A stretch of 64,000 nucleotides of DNA, from positions 124,001 to 188,000 of the forward strand of contig JAKFYH010000013.1 in the NCBI GenBank assembly GCA_021730945.1, in the 5' to 3' direction. The position numbers and the translations under genes were made by a program. The notes beneath the pieces were generated by a model, which had not been told where the DNA came from, did no database searches, and was given only the letters and a program-made list of their open reading frames with translations. Shown here piece after piece: positions 35,461-42,888 of this stretch (position 1 is the stretch's first letter; each line of letters opens with the position of its first letter). Source of the stretch: Acidobacteriota bacterium (GTDB lineage Bacteria; Acidobacteriota; Vicinamibacteria; Vicinamibacterales; UBA2999).

Positions 35461-35482
35461 GATCGATACTGTATCCGTCATG
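35459..35482. promoter_or_regulatory. Imperfect palindrome in the divergent Rieske/M20 promoter region
   Basis: ATGATCGATAC and GTATCCGTCAT are near-complementary, 9 of 11 positions, across one base. It overlaps the start of the Rieske fusion gene and its TACAGT hexamer, and lies 45 nt from the M20 start. This is a candidate operator; no regulator is encoded next to it. Confidence 0.35.
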
Positions 35483-35527
35483 CCGGTCCTGTGGATCGGA
35501 CCCCTGATCGGGCATAATCTGGAGCAT

Positions 35528-37261
35528 ATGCCGCGTCCCCTTCTCACTACAGCAGCGATGGTTCTGACCACCGCCGTCGCTCTCGCTGGACAGACAACAA
35601 GCGGGTCTCCCTCGCAGGCCGCTCCGCCGCCGTCCGGGATGCCCGCGACGATTCCCCCGCCGGTGGCCGCCGCGGCGGAGAAGATCGCCAACGATCCGCA
35701 GATCGCGGCACTGCTCAAGGACCAGAGCACCGATGCGGCCGCCAAGGCGCGATGGAATCAGTTCCTGGAACTGGTGCGCATCCCCTCGCCGTCGCGCCAG
35801 GAAAACCTGAAGGCGGCCGAGATTCATCGCCGTCTGGTGGCGGAATGGGGATTCTCGCCGTCCGAAGTGATGACCCGCGCCGATGGCGTCATCGAAGCCA
35901 GCGATACCAACATCGTCGACGGCCTGCCGGTCTACAACGCGTGCGTGGTGATCAAGGGGTCGTACTCGGGCCGCGCTGACGCGGTGAACTACAAGGGGCA
36001 GTTTCCCAAGGTGCTGGTCGAAGGGCACATCGACGTGGTCAACCCGGAAGAACTGCCGAAGACGGGTGACCCGTCCATCCGCATCAAGCTCCAGCCGTAC
36101 GCACAGCCGGTGGTGGCCACACCCGAGGAACTGGCGGCAATCCCCGACGAGCTGTCATTTGACGCGCGCGGCCGCGTGGTCGAGAACGACAAGTACGCCA
36201 CGGCCAGCAAGGTCTTCGCCAACGCGAAAGACGCCGAAGCCAACGGCGGCGTGCGCATCTACGTGCCCGGCTACGGCGACATGATGCCGAGCACGTCCAA
36301 CGCCTTCGTGCTCGCGGCGGCGATGAAGAAGCACAACATCAAGCCGGTCTACGACATCTGGATCTGCGGCACGGCCGGCGAGGAGGGCAAGGGCAACCTG
36401 GCCGGCATGAAGCAACTCTACGGCTTCGATCAGAAGGCCGGCACGGGATCGAATCCGCTGAATTTTGTCGCGAACTTCGGATTGGAAGGTGGCGGCACGG
36501 TGAATTTCCTCGGCAGTTACCGTTTCGAGATGAAGTTCAAGGCGCCTCTCCCCCGTGGCGGGGGCGCGACCGGTCCGAGTGCGCCCGAGGCGATGGCGGC
36601 GGCGATCGCCAGAATTTCCGACGTCAAGACTCCGTCGGAACTGCGGGACGGCGCGCCGCGCACCACCTACACCGTGGGCCGCGCGAGCTGCGAGCCACCT
36701 CCGGCCGGCCGCACGGTGGCGCCGAGTTGCTCGCTCGAAGTCGACATGCGCTCACCGCGCAAGGAAACGCTCGATGAGATTCGCAACAACATCGAGCCCA
36801 TGTTCCAGGCGGGCGCCTCGGCCGAGAATGCCCGGTATGGGCGCAAGGATGGCTCCCCGGAAGGGATCACCCTGGAGCTGATGTGGTACGGGTTGCGGCC
36901 GGCGTTCGTGGCGGACAACGTCGACAACGTCGCGGTGCATGCGGGGCTTCAGTCCGGCATCCAGTTGGGCGTGCTCACTTCGCCGATGGTCGGCGCCGGA
37001 TCGGGCAGCCTGAACGACAACGTGCCGGCCAACACCGGCATCCCGACCTATCAATTCACCCTGGCGTCCTCGGCCGCCGGCGCCGGCGGCCACGCGTTCT
37101 GGGAATGGGGCACTCGCGGCGCGCCGGCCACCGAGGTGGCTCGCATGCATCGAGTCCTCACGGCGGCGTTGATCGTGTCTGGATTCCACGCGGCCGACGG
37201 CACGGTCGTGCCACCGGCCGTTGGTCCCCTGGGCAAGCGGACGCGCGAAGTCGCGCGATAA
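35528..37261 (+). CDS. Secreted M20-family metallopeptidase
   Basis: 577 residues with a signal peptide ending near ALAG. Metal-ligand regions are present: VEGHIDVVNPEE (His and Asp) and CGTAGEEGKGNL (the Glu pair). The lid domain between the catalytic halves is present but odd: the usual GGHS motif reads PRGGGATGPSAPEA. The C-terminal AGAGGHAFWEWGT supplies the last ligand region. ATG 35528 has GGAG just ahead, and CATAAT lies nine nucleotides before it. Family members cleave small peptides or acylated amino acids. A separate lid-like protein is encoded directly downstream. Confidence 0.8.
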   Translation: MPRPLLTTAAMVLTTAVALAGQTTSGSPSQAAPPPSGMPATIPPPVAAAAEKIANDPQIAALLKDQSTDAAAKARWNQFLELVRIPSPSRQENLKAAEIHRRLVAEWGFSPSEVMTRADGVIEASDTNIVDGLPVYNACVVIKGSYSGRADAVNYKGQFPKVLVEGHIDVVNPEELPKTGDPSIRIKLQPYAQPVVATPEELAAIPDELSFDARGRVVENDKYATASKVFANAKDAEANGGVRIYVPGYGDMMPSTSNAFVLAAAMKKHNIKPVYDIWICGTAGEEGKGNLAGMKQLYGFDQKAGTGSNPLNFVANFGLEGGGTVNFLGSYRFEMKFKAPLPRGGGATGPSAPEAMAAAIARISDVKTPSELRDGAPRTTYTVGRASCEPPPAGRTVAPSCSLEVDMRSPRKETLDEIRNNIEPMFQAGASAENARYGRKDGSPEGITLELMWYGLRPAFVADNVDNVAVHAGLQSGIQLGVLTSPMVGAGSGSLNDNVPANTGIPTYQFTLASSAAGAGGHAFWEWGTRGAPATEVARMHRVLTAALIVSGFHAADGTVVPPAVGPLGKRTREVAR

Positions 37262-37278
37262 CACCGGAGCATCCGATC

Positions 37279-37716
37279 ATGAAGCGTCTGATTCTTTCGC
37301 TCGCATTCCTTGTCAGTGTCGCCGCGGCCGCCACGCCCGCCTTTGCTCAGCAGTCGGGCGGGTTGCGCGTCGACTTCCAGGGGCCTGGCGGCCACAGCTC
37401 CGGCGCCTATGGGCGCGTCAGCGCCCTGCACGCCGCCGCACGGGCGGTCATCCTGATCCAGAAGGCCTTGCCGGCCGGCAGCTACCAGATCACGAACCTG
37501 ACCGGCGGCAACTCGGTGAATTCGATCGCGTCCGACGGTCTCATCGAAATCAAGCTGACCGCCGCCAATGCCGCCGCCTACCAGGCGCTGGTGGCCGCGG
37601 TGACGAAAGCGGCGGCCGACGGCGCCGCCGCTGAGAATGCGTTTCGCGGCGTGAAGCCCGGAGACCTGACCAGCGGTGCGCCGGCGACGGTCCGGTCGTT
37701 CGTCAAGCCGTCCTGA
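37279..37716 (+). CDS. Free-standing secreted M20 lid-domain-like protein
   Basis: 145 residues: a signal peptide (LILSLAFLVSVAAAATPAFA) and then DFQGPGGHSSGAYGRVSALHAAARAV and NLTGGNSVNSIASDG. GGHSS and GGNSVNSIA are the dimerisation/lid-domain hallmarks of M20 peptidases, yet no catalytic domain is present. It begins 17 nt after the stop of a secreted M20 peptidase whose own lid lacks GGHS, with GGAG upstream of ATG 37279. A partner or lid in trans for that peptidase is inferred; a decayed second peptidase is the alternative, but the frame is intact. Confidence 0.72.
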   Translation: MKRLILSLAFLVSVAAAATPAFAQQSGGLRVDFQGPGGHSSGAYGRVSALHAAARAVILIQKALPAGSYQITNLTGGNSVNSIASDGLIEIKLTAANAAAYQALVAAVTKAAADGAAAENAFRGVKPGDLTSGAPATVRSFVKPS

Positions 37717-37742
37717 CGCCAGGCGACGAGTACAATTCCCAC

Positions 37743-38000
37743 GTGGATCCCAACGACCTTCGCGCGTTCGCGCACCGCGACTGGGAGGCCGCCGCGAGCG
37801 GAAAGCAGCAGTACTGGGCCGAGCGTTACCGTGGCGAGGGCGCCGGACCGGCACGCCTGGCCTCGACCCTGTTGCTGGAACATGCCCGTCGCCTGGGGGC
37901 CGCCGGGTTGACCGACGGCGAGCGTGGCGACGACCTGGCACACCATCTCGAGCTCACCGACCGATTGGATCGCGCCGCCCGTGCGCTCGCCCGTCGCTGA
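37743..38000 (+). CDS. Small protein paired with a nucleotidyltransferase
   Basis: 85 residues from GTG 37743, which follows TACAAT by six nucleotides and has no Shine-Dalgarno, so a leaderless start is likely. The sequence is helical and charged (DPNDLRAFAHRDWEAAA, then HHLELTDRLDRAARALARR). No family name can be given. It overlaps the nucleotidyltransferase gene by 20 nt. The arrangement of a small helical protein overlapping a nucleotidyltransferase recalls two-gene toxin-antitoxin-like pairs, but nothing here proves that role. Confidence 0.6.
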   Translation: MDPNDLRAFAHRDWEAAASGKQQYWAERYRGEGAGPARLASTLLLEHARRLGAAGLTDGERGDDLAHHLELTDRLDRAARALARR

Positions 38001-38550
38001 CCTGCTCGCCGACCTCGCCCGCGCGTTTGATGCGCTCGGCATCTCGTGGTACCTCTTCGGCGCACAAGCCGCCATCGTCTACGGCGTCGCCCGCCTGACC
38101 GCTGATGTCGATGTCACCGTTCGCGCGCCAGCCAGCACCACCGACGAATGGCTGTCGATCCTTGAGGGCTTCGGCTTCGCGCGTCGTTTCACCGACCCGG
38201 CCTTCATCGTCCAGACTCGCGTCGTCCCCGTCGTGCATCTCGCGACCGGGCTGCCGGTGGACATCGTGCTGGCCGGGCCCGGCCTCGAAGACGAGTTGCT
38301 GCAGCGCGCCGTGGTGCAGTCGATTGACGGTGTCGCGGTGCCGGTCGTCGAGATTGCCGACCTGGTGATCTTGAAGGTTCTCGCCAGCCGGCCCAAGGAT
38401 CTCGACGATGTGGCCGCGTTGTTGCGGACGCACGGCGATGGCATCGATCTAACGCGAGTCCGCGAGGTGCTGACCAAGCTCGAACAGGCCCTGGGACAAA
38501 GCGACCTGCTCACCGCGTTCAAGAAGTGCCAGGCCCGGGCCCTAACCTGA
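37981..38550 (+). CDS. Nucleotidyltransferase-fold protein (AbiEii/DUF6036-like)
   Basis: 189 residues. The fold's core motif is visible: GAQAAIVYGVARLTADVDVTV, with the Asp pair, preceded by WYLFGAQ. A hydrophobic helical C-terminus includes VVEIADLVILKVLASRPKDLDD. GTG 37981 is the start inside the overlap with the upstream gene; a longer frame to 37924 lacks support. Family members range from nucleotidyltransferase toxins to resistance proteins and inactive homologues. With its small partner it may be a toxin-antitoxin-like module, as inference only. Confidence 0.7.
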   Translation: MRSPVADLLADLARAFDALGISWYLFGAQAAIVYGVARLTADVDVTVRAPASTTDEWLSILEGFGFARRFTDPAFIVQTRVVPVVHLATGLPVDIVLAGPGLEDELLQRAVVQSIDGVAVPVVEIADLVILKVLASRPKDLDDVAALLRTHGDGIDLTRVREVLTKLEQALGQSDLLTAFKKCQARALT

Positions 38551-38609
38551 CAGCGGCTCCGCCGCATGGCAGCGACCAACTCACGCGCAGAGCGTCGGCG
38601 TGCGCCCCT

Positions 38610-40421
38610 CTACGGCGCAGCGGCGGGACGCGTGAGGCCGTGACCGAGCGGAAACATTCCAGGTAGTGCGATCGGCAGCTTGCCGCCGATCGCAATCTCC
38701 GCCGCCAGCGCCTTCACCGCCGCGCGCTCGGCGCCATCGGAAAAGTCATACGTCAGCATCACCGCCGGCGCCTCGGGCATGCCCATCGCGGTGTAGGGAT
38801 TGCCGAACAGCACCGACACGAACGGCTGCTGCCGGCGCTCGGTGGCGCGGGCCATGTCCTTCAGGAACTGCTCGAGTTGGGGCGCCAGGTCGAGGCGCCC
38901 GCTGCCCGATGAGGCCCGCACGAAGATGCCCGCTACCACCGCGTCGTATTTCGCGGCCAGCGTGCGCACCAGGTCGAGCTCCGACGCGGTCGTGCGGTCG
39001 GAAATCTCGAAGGCCTCGGTGGCGGCCCAACGCGAGCGCAGCTCGGGAATCAGCGTCCGGCTGGGCGCGGCAATCCGCCAGCCCGAGGGATAGTCCAGCA
39101 CTGACAGGTACATCACGCTGCCGGTGCGCGGTGTCGCCAGCGGCACCATGGCGCGCTCGTCCTTGATCAGCGTGATCGCGCGATCGCTCACCATCTGCGC
39201 CACGGCTTCGTGCTTCCGGCCGCCGAGTGTGACAGGCGCCGCGTCGAGGTTGACGGTGCGGGTGCGGTGCAGGCCGAGCCGAGCCTTGGCTTCGAGAATG
39301 CGCCGCACCGAGCGCTCGATCTGCGCGCGCGGGATGGTGTTGGCCTTGACCGCCTCGACGATGGCAGTAGCGGCGGCCGCCGAGTCCGGCGAGTCGAGCA
39401 CCACGTCGATGCCGGCCTGCACGGCTTTCACCGCGGCCTCGCCCGGTGATGCCATGCGCGTGATCGCCGCCATCTTCATGGAGTCGGAGTAGATCAGGCC
39501 GCCAAACTTCATCTGCCCGCGCAGCAGGTCGCCGATCACAACCGGGCTGAACGTGGCCGGGCGCTTTTCCGGATCGACCGCCGGCATCTCCATGTGCGCC
39601 ACCATCACACCGGCGGCACCGGCGGCCATGCCGCCTCGAAACGGCGGCAGTTCCACCGCGTCGAGCCGTTCGCGCGGATGGGCGACGATGGGCAGGCCGA
39701 GGTGTGAATCGACATCGGTATCGCCGTGGCCGGGAAAGTGCTTGAGAGTGGCGAGCATGCCCGACTCCTGCAAACCCTTGACCCAGCCGTTGACCAGGCC
39801 GCCGACGCGAGCGGGATCTTCACCAAACGAGCGGATATTGATCACCGGGTTGCGCGGGTTGTTGTTGACGTCGGCGACCGGGCCAAAATCCACGTGCACG
39901 CCAATCGCGCGGCTTTCGAGGCCGACGATCCTGCCGGCTTCATAGGCCAACTGGGGATCCCCGGCAGCGCCAAACGCCATGGCGCGCGGAAACTTGGTGG
40001 CGCCGGCCACGCGCATGGCCACGCCCCACTCGAAGTCGGAGGTGGTGAGCAGCGGCAGCGGCGAGATCGACTGCAGGCGATTGAAGAGCGACGCCAGCTC
40101 GAGCGGCTGCCCCAGGATCACGGGCCCGTAGGTGTTGTTGAGCATCACGCTGGGCATCGGCTCGGTGCCGCCAAACGCGATCAACCCGCCGATGTGCGAC
40201 TCGTGCACCAGCTTGACCAGCGCCTCATACTGATCGGTGTCGCTACTGAGGTAGGTGGAGTTGAGCGGCGCAAAGATCATCTGCCCCACCAACTGCTCGA
40301 GCGTGGCCTTCTTGAAGGTGGATTCCACCCACTGCTGCGCGGCCTTATCAAGCGGCGCCTGGGCACGAAGCGGCAGAATCAGCAGTGTCAAGAGCGCCAG
40401 CGACGCCGTCACGCGATGCAT
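38610..40421 (-). CDS. Secreted GH3-family glycoside hydrolase
   Basis: 603 residues with a signal peptide (SLALLTLLILPLRAQ). The GH3 signature KHFPGHGDTDVDSH and the nucleophile region GLIYSDSMKMAAI (Asp in SDS) are intact. The C-terminal domain of family 3 enzymes follows. The layout suits beta-N-acetylhexosaminidase or beta-glucosidase; which one cannot be told. ATG 40421 follows TAGGAT by five nucleotides. A longer frame to 40811 is antisense to moaB and was trimmed. Confidence 0.85.
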   Translation of the reverse strand: MHRVTASLALLTLLILPLRAQAPLDKAAQQWVESTFKKATLEQLVGQMIFAPLNSTYLSSDTDQYEALVKLVHESHIGGLIAFGGTEPMPSVMLNNTYGPVILGQPLELASLFNRLQSISPLPLLTTSDFEWGVAMRVAGATKFPRAMAFGAAGDPQLAYEAGRIVGLESRAIGVHVDFGPVADVNNNPRNPVINIRSFGEDPARVGGLVNGWVKGLQESGMLATLKHFPGHGDTDVDSHLGLPIVAHPRERLDAVELPPFRGGMAAGAAGVMVAHMEMPAVDPEKRPATFSPVVIGDLLRGQMKFGGLIYSDSMKMAAITRMASPGEAAVKAVQAGIDVVLDSPDSAAAATAIVEAVKANTIPRAQIERSVRRILEAKARLGLHRTRTVNLDAAPVTLGGRKHEAVAQMVSDRAITLIKDERAMVPLATPRTGSVMYLSVLDYPSGWRIAAPSRTLIPELRSRWAATEAFEISDRTTASELDLVRTLAAKYDAVVAGIFVRASSGSGRLDLAPQLEQFLKDMARATERRQQPFVSVLFGNPYTAMGMPEAPAVMLTYDFSDGAERAAVKALAAEIAIGGKLPIALPGMFPLGHGLTRPAAAP

Positions 40422-40436
40422 GCGCAATCCTACCCT

Positions 40437-40466
40437 AGCACCCGAGCACCCCAGCACCCCAGCACC
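40437..40466. repeat. Short tandem repeat of an 8-bp AGCACCCC unit
   Basis: Three full 8-bp units and a partial fourth, AGCACCCG, AGCACCCC, AGCACCCC and AGCACC, stand between the divergent GH3 and moaB starts, ending just before TATAAT. Repeat-number change could alter spacing of the promoters. Confidence 0.6.
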
Positions 40467-40472
40467 TATAAT
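40467..40472 (+). promoter_or_regulatory. -10 TATAAT of moaB, probable leaderless start
   Basis: A consensus TATAAT ends seven nucleotides before GTG 40480, with no Shine-Dalgarno between, so transcription would begin at about the start codon. No clear -35 because the 8-bp repeats occupy that region. Confidence 0.5.
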
Positions 40473-40479
40473 TAGGGCC

Positions 40480-40983
40480 GTGAGCACCGCCGAGCACAAA
40501 GCCCTGGCCCCCAACCGGGCCCGCGTCTTTGTCCTGACCGTCAGCGACACCCGGACTGACGACACCGACACGTCGGGCCGCGCCATCAGCGAGTTGCTCG
40601 AAGCAGCCGGCCACCATGTCGCCGGCAAGACCATCGAGCCGGACGAGCCGACGCGCGTGGCCGAATTGGTCCGCCAGCAAGCCGCCATTGCCGACGTCGA
40701 CGCCATCATCACCACCGGCGGCACCGGGCTGACCAGCCGCGACAGCACCTTCGAAGCCGTCGACGCGCTGCTGCACAAGCGGCTGCCGGGCTTTGGCGAG
40801 TTGTTTCGCATGCTCAGCTACCAGGACATCGGCGCCGCCGCCATGCTGAGCCGCGCCACCGCCGGCACGATCGGACGGGTCATCGTGATTTGCCTGCCCG
40901 GCTCGGAGAAGGCGGTGCGCCTGGCCATGACCAACCTGGTGGTTCCCGAACTGGGTCACCTCGTCCAGCAGGCGAGAAAGTAG
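40480..40983 (+). CDS. moaB: Molybdenum cofactor biosynthesis protein B (MoaB/Mog family)
   Basis: 167 residues, the usual size. The MPT-binding motif is complete: VLTVSDTRTDDTDTSG, then ITTGGTGLTSRDSTFEAV with its TGGTG and catalytic-type Asp. These proteins adenylylate molybdopterin before metal insertion. GTG 40480 is supported by the TATAAT seven nucleotides upstream. moeA starts three nucleotides after its stop, giving a two-gene cofactor operon. Confidence 0.9.
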   Translation: MSTAEHKALAPNRARVFVLTVSDTRTDDTDTSGRAISELLEAAGHHVAGKTIEPDEPTRVAELVRQQAAIADVDAIITTGGTGLTSRDSTFEAVDALLHKRLPGFGELFRMLSYQDIGAAAMLSRATAGTIGRVIVICLPGSEKAVRLAMTNLVVPELGHLVQQARK

Positions 40984-40985
40984 CG

Positions 40986-42230
40986 ATGTCGAAAACCGAA
41001 ATGCGCCCGATCAAGGAAACCATTCCGCTGGAAGAAGCGCGCCAGCTGATCGCCGACACCTGCACGCCGATCGCCAGGCGCGAACGCATCCCCCTGATCG
41101 ATGCCAACGGCCGCGTCGCCTCCGCCGACGTGCACTCGACCCGCGACGTGCCGCCGTTTGCGCGGGCCGGCATGGACGGCTTTGCGGTGATCGCCGACGA
41201 CACCTTTGGCGCCAGCCGCTACGAACCGAAGACGCTGCGCGTGATCGAGAAGGTCTACACCGGTGAGATGCCGACCCGGCAACTCACGCCCGGCACCGCG
41301 GTCGAAATCGCCACCGGCGCGCCGATGCCGGCCGGCGCCGACGCCGTGGTGATGGTGGAGGAGACCGAGAAGACTGGCGACCTGGTCCGCATCCTCACGC
41401 CCGTGTATCCGCGCCAGAACGTCGGCCGCCAGGGCGCCGACATTGTCGTCGGCCAGACGGTGATTCGCGAGGGCGACGTACTCAATCCCAGCCGCATCGG
41501 CGCGCTGGCCGCACTCGGCGTGGCCCAGGTCGAGGTCTACGCACGTCCGACTGTCGCCATTCTTTCCACCGGCAACGAGATCGCCGACCTTGGCCAGGAA
41601 CTGAAACCGGGGCAGATCTACGACATCAACAAGTACACGTTGAGCACCATCATCCAGGAGCACGGCGGCGTGCCGGCGCCGTTTGCCACCGCGCAAGACA
41701 CCATCGAGGCGCTTGAGGCAGCAATCGATGCGGCGCTTGGGCGCCGAAGTCTTGGCGAAGGCGGGTGCGACGTGCTGGTGTTCTCGGGCGGCAGCTCGGT
41801 CGGTGAACGCGACCTCATCCTCGACGTCATCGGCCGCATGGGCGAGATCGTGTTTCACGGCATTGCCGTCAAGCCGGGCAAGCCCACCGTGTTCGGCACC
41901 ATCCAGGGCAAGCCCATGTTCGGCATGCCGGGCTACCCGACCTCGTGCCTGTCGAATGCCTACATGCTGCTGGTGCCGGCGCTGCGGGCCATGGCGCGGC
42001 TGCATCCGCGGCATACCCATTCCGTCAGCCTGCCGCTCGGCCAGCGCATCGTCTCCACTACCGGCCGGCACCAGTTCTACACCGTGAAGGTGGTGGACGG
42101 CGTGGCCATGCCCGCCTTCAAGGCCTCGGGCGATATCACCTCGATGTCGCAGGCCGACGGCTACATCGAGATCCCCGCCCAGACCGATATCGTCGACAAA
42201 GGTCAGGTCGTCGACGTCCGGCTCTTCTGA
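40986..42230 (+). CDS. moeA: Molybdopterin molybdenumtransferase
   Basis: 414 residues. Motifs are RAGMDGFAVIADDT at the N-terminus, ATGAPMPAGADAVVMVEE, and FSGGSSVGERDLI with PGKPTVFG and GMPGYPTSCL. MoeA inserts molybdate into adenylylated MPT and is the natural next step after MoaB. An extra GRRSLGEGG-like stretch before the SGGSSVGE motif lengthens the usual spacing by about nine residues and is encoded by a GC-rich near-palindrome. Start ATG 40986 lies three nucleotides after moaB. Confidence 0.9.
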   Translation: MSKTEMRPIKETIPLEEARQLIADTCTPIARRERIPLIDANGRVASADVHSTRDVPPFARAGMDGFAVIADDTFGASRYEPKTLRVIEKVYTGEMPTRQLTPGTAVEIATGAPMPAGADAVVMVEETEKTGDLVRILTPVYPRQNVGRQGADIVVGQTVIREGDVLNPSRIGALAALGVAQVEVYARPTVAILSTGNEIADLGQELKPGQIYDINKYTLSTIIQEHGGVPAPFATAQDTIEALEAAIDAALGRRSLGEGGCDVLVFSGGSSVGERDLILDVIGRMGEIVFHGIAVKPGKPTVFGTIQGKPMFGMPGYPTSCLSNAYMLLVPALRAMARLHPRHTHSVSLPLGQRIVSTTGRHQFYTVKVVDGVAMPAFKASGDITSMSQADGYIEIPAQTDIVDKGQVVDVRLF

Positions 42231-42248
42231 CATAGTAGAGACAGCAAC

Positions 42249-42887
42249 ATGCTTCACTGGTTCCGCACGCTCCACCTCCGCCTCGTCCGCACCTTGCCGC
42301 TCCGCCTCGTCTCCTCGGCCCAACTGCCGACCGACTACGGTGAGTTCGAGATTCACGTGTTCGAGCGGGCGATCGGCCACGAGGCGCACGTGGCGCTGGT
42401 GCGGGGTGAGCTGGGCGGCGGCGAGAACGTGATGACGCGCGTGCACTCGTCCTGCGTCACCGGCGACATCCTGCATTCGGCGCGCTGCGACTGCGGGCAG
42501 CAGCTCGAATCGGCCATGCGCCAGATCGCAGACGAGGGCCGCGGCGTGTTGCTCTATCTCGACCAGGAAGGGCGCGGCATCGGGCTGGCCAACAAGATTC
42601 GCGCCTATGCGCTGCAGGATCAAGGCTGCGATACGGTCGAGGCCAACGAGCGGCTCGGCTTCCCCGCCGATGCCCGCGACTACCGCGTGGCGTTGCAGAT
42701 GCTGCGCGCGCTCGGTGTGCGCTCCATGCGCCTGCTCAGCAACAACCCGAACAAGCTGGCCGGCGTCACCGGCGAGGGCGTGTCGGTCAGCGAGCGGCTG
42801 CCGATCGAGATTCTCGCCACGGCGACGACCGCGCGGTACCTGAAGACGAAAAAGGACAAGCTCGGGCACGTCCTGACGTCGGTCTGA
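42249..42887 (+). CDS. ribA: GTP cyclohydrolase II
   Basis: 212 residues. Zinc ligands are Cys69, Cys80 and Cys82 (SSCVTGD, RCDCGQQ) and the GTP-binding EGRGIGLANK motif is intact. The N-terminal 20 residues are an Arg/Leu-rich extension ahead of the usual RLVSSAQLPT start. The enzyme opens GTP to a 2,5-diaminopyrimidinone. No riboflavin genes other than a reductase follow; instead it leads, one nucleotide apart, into an unrelated membrane enzyme, so it appears to feed a specialised pathway. It is 18 nt after moeA. Confidence 0.9.
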   Translation: MLHWFRTLHLRLVRTLPLRLVSSAQLPTDYGEFEIHVFERAIGHEAHVALVRGELGGGENVMTRVHSSCVTGDILHSARCDCGQQLESAMRQIADEGRGVLLYLDQEGRGIGLANKIRAYALQDQGCDTVEANERLGFPADARDYRVALQMLRALGVRSMRLLSNNPNKLAGVTGEGVSVSERLPIEILATATTARYLKTKKDKLGHVLTSV

Positions 42888-42888
42888 C

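Noticed and set aside
36883-37278. Extension of the M20 lid-like ORF upstream
   Set aside because: It is a different-frame shadow of the M20 peptidase. The signal peptide at 37279 marks the true start.
37578-38075. Minus-strand frame opposite the nucleotidyltransferase pair
   Set aside because: Its Arg/Ala-rich translation has no motifs, while the plus-strand pair has a clear nucleotidyltransferase core.
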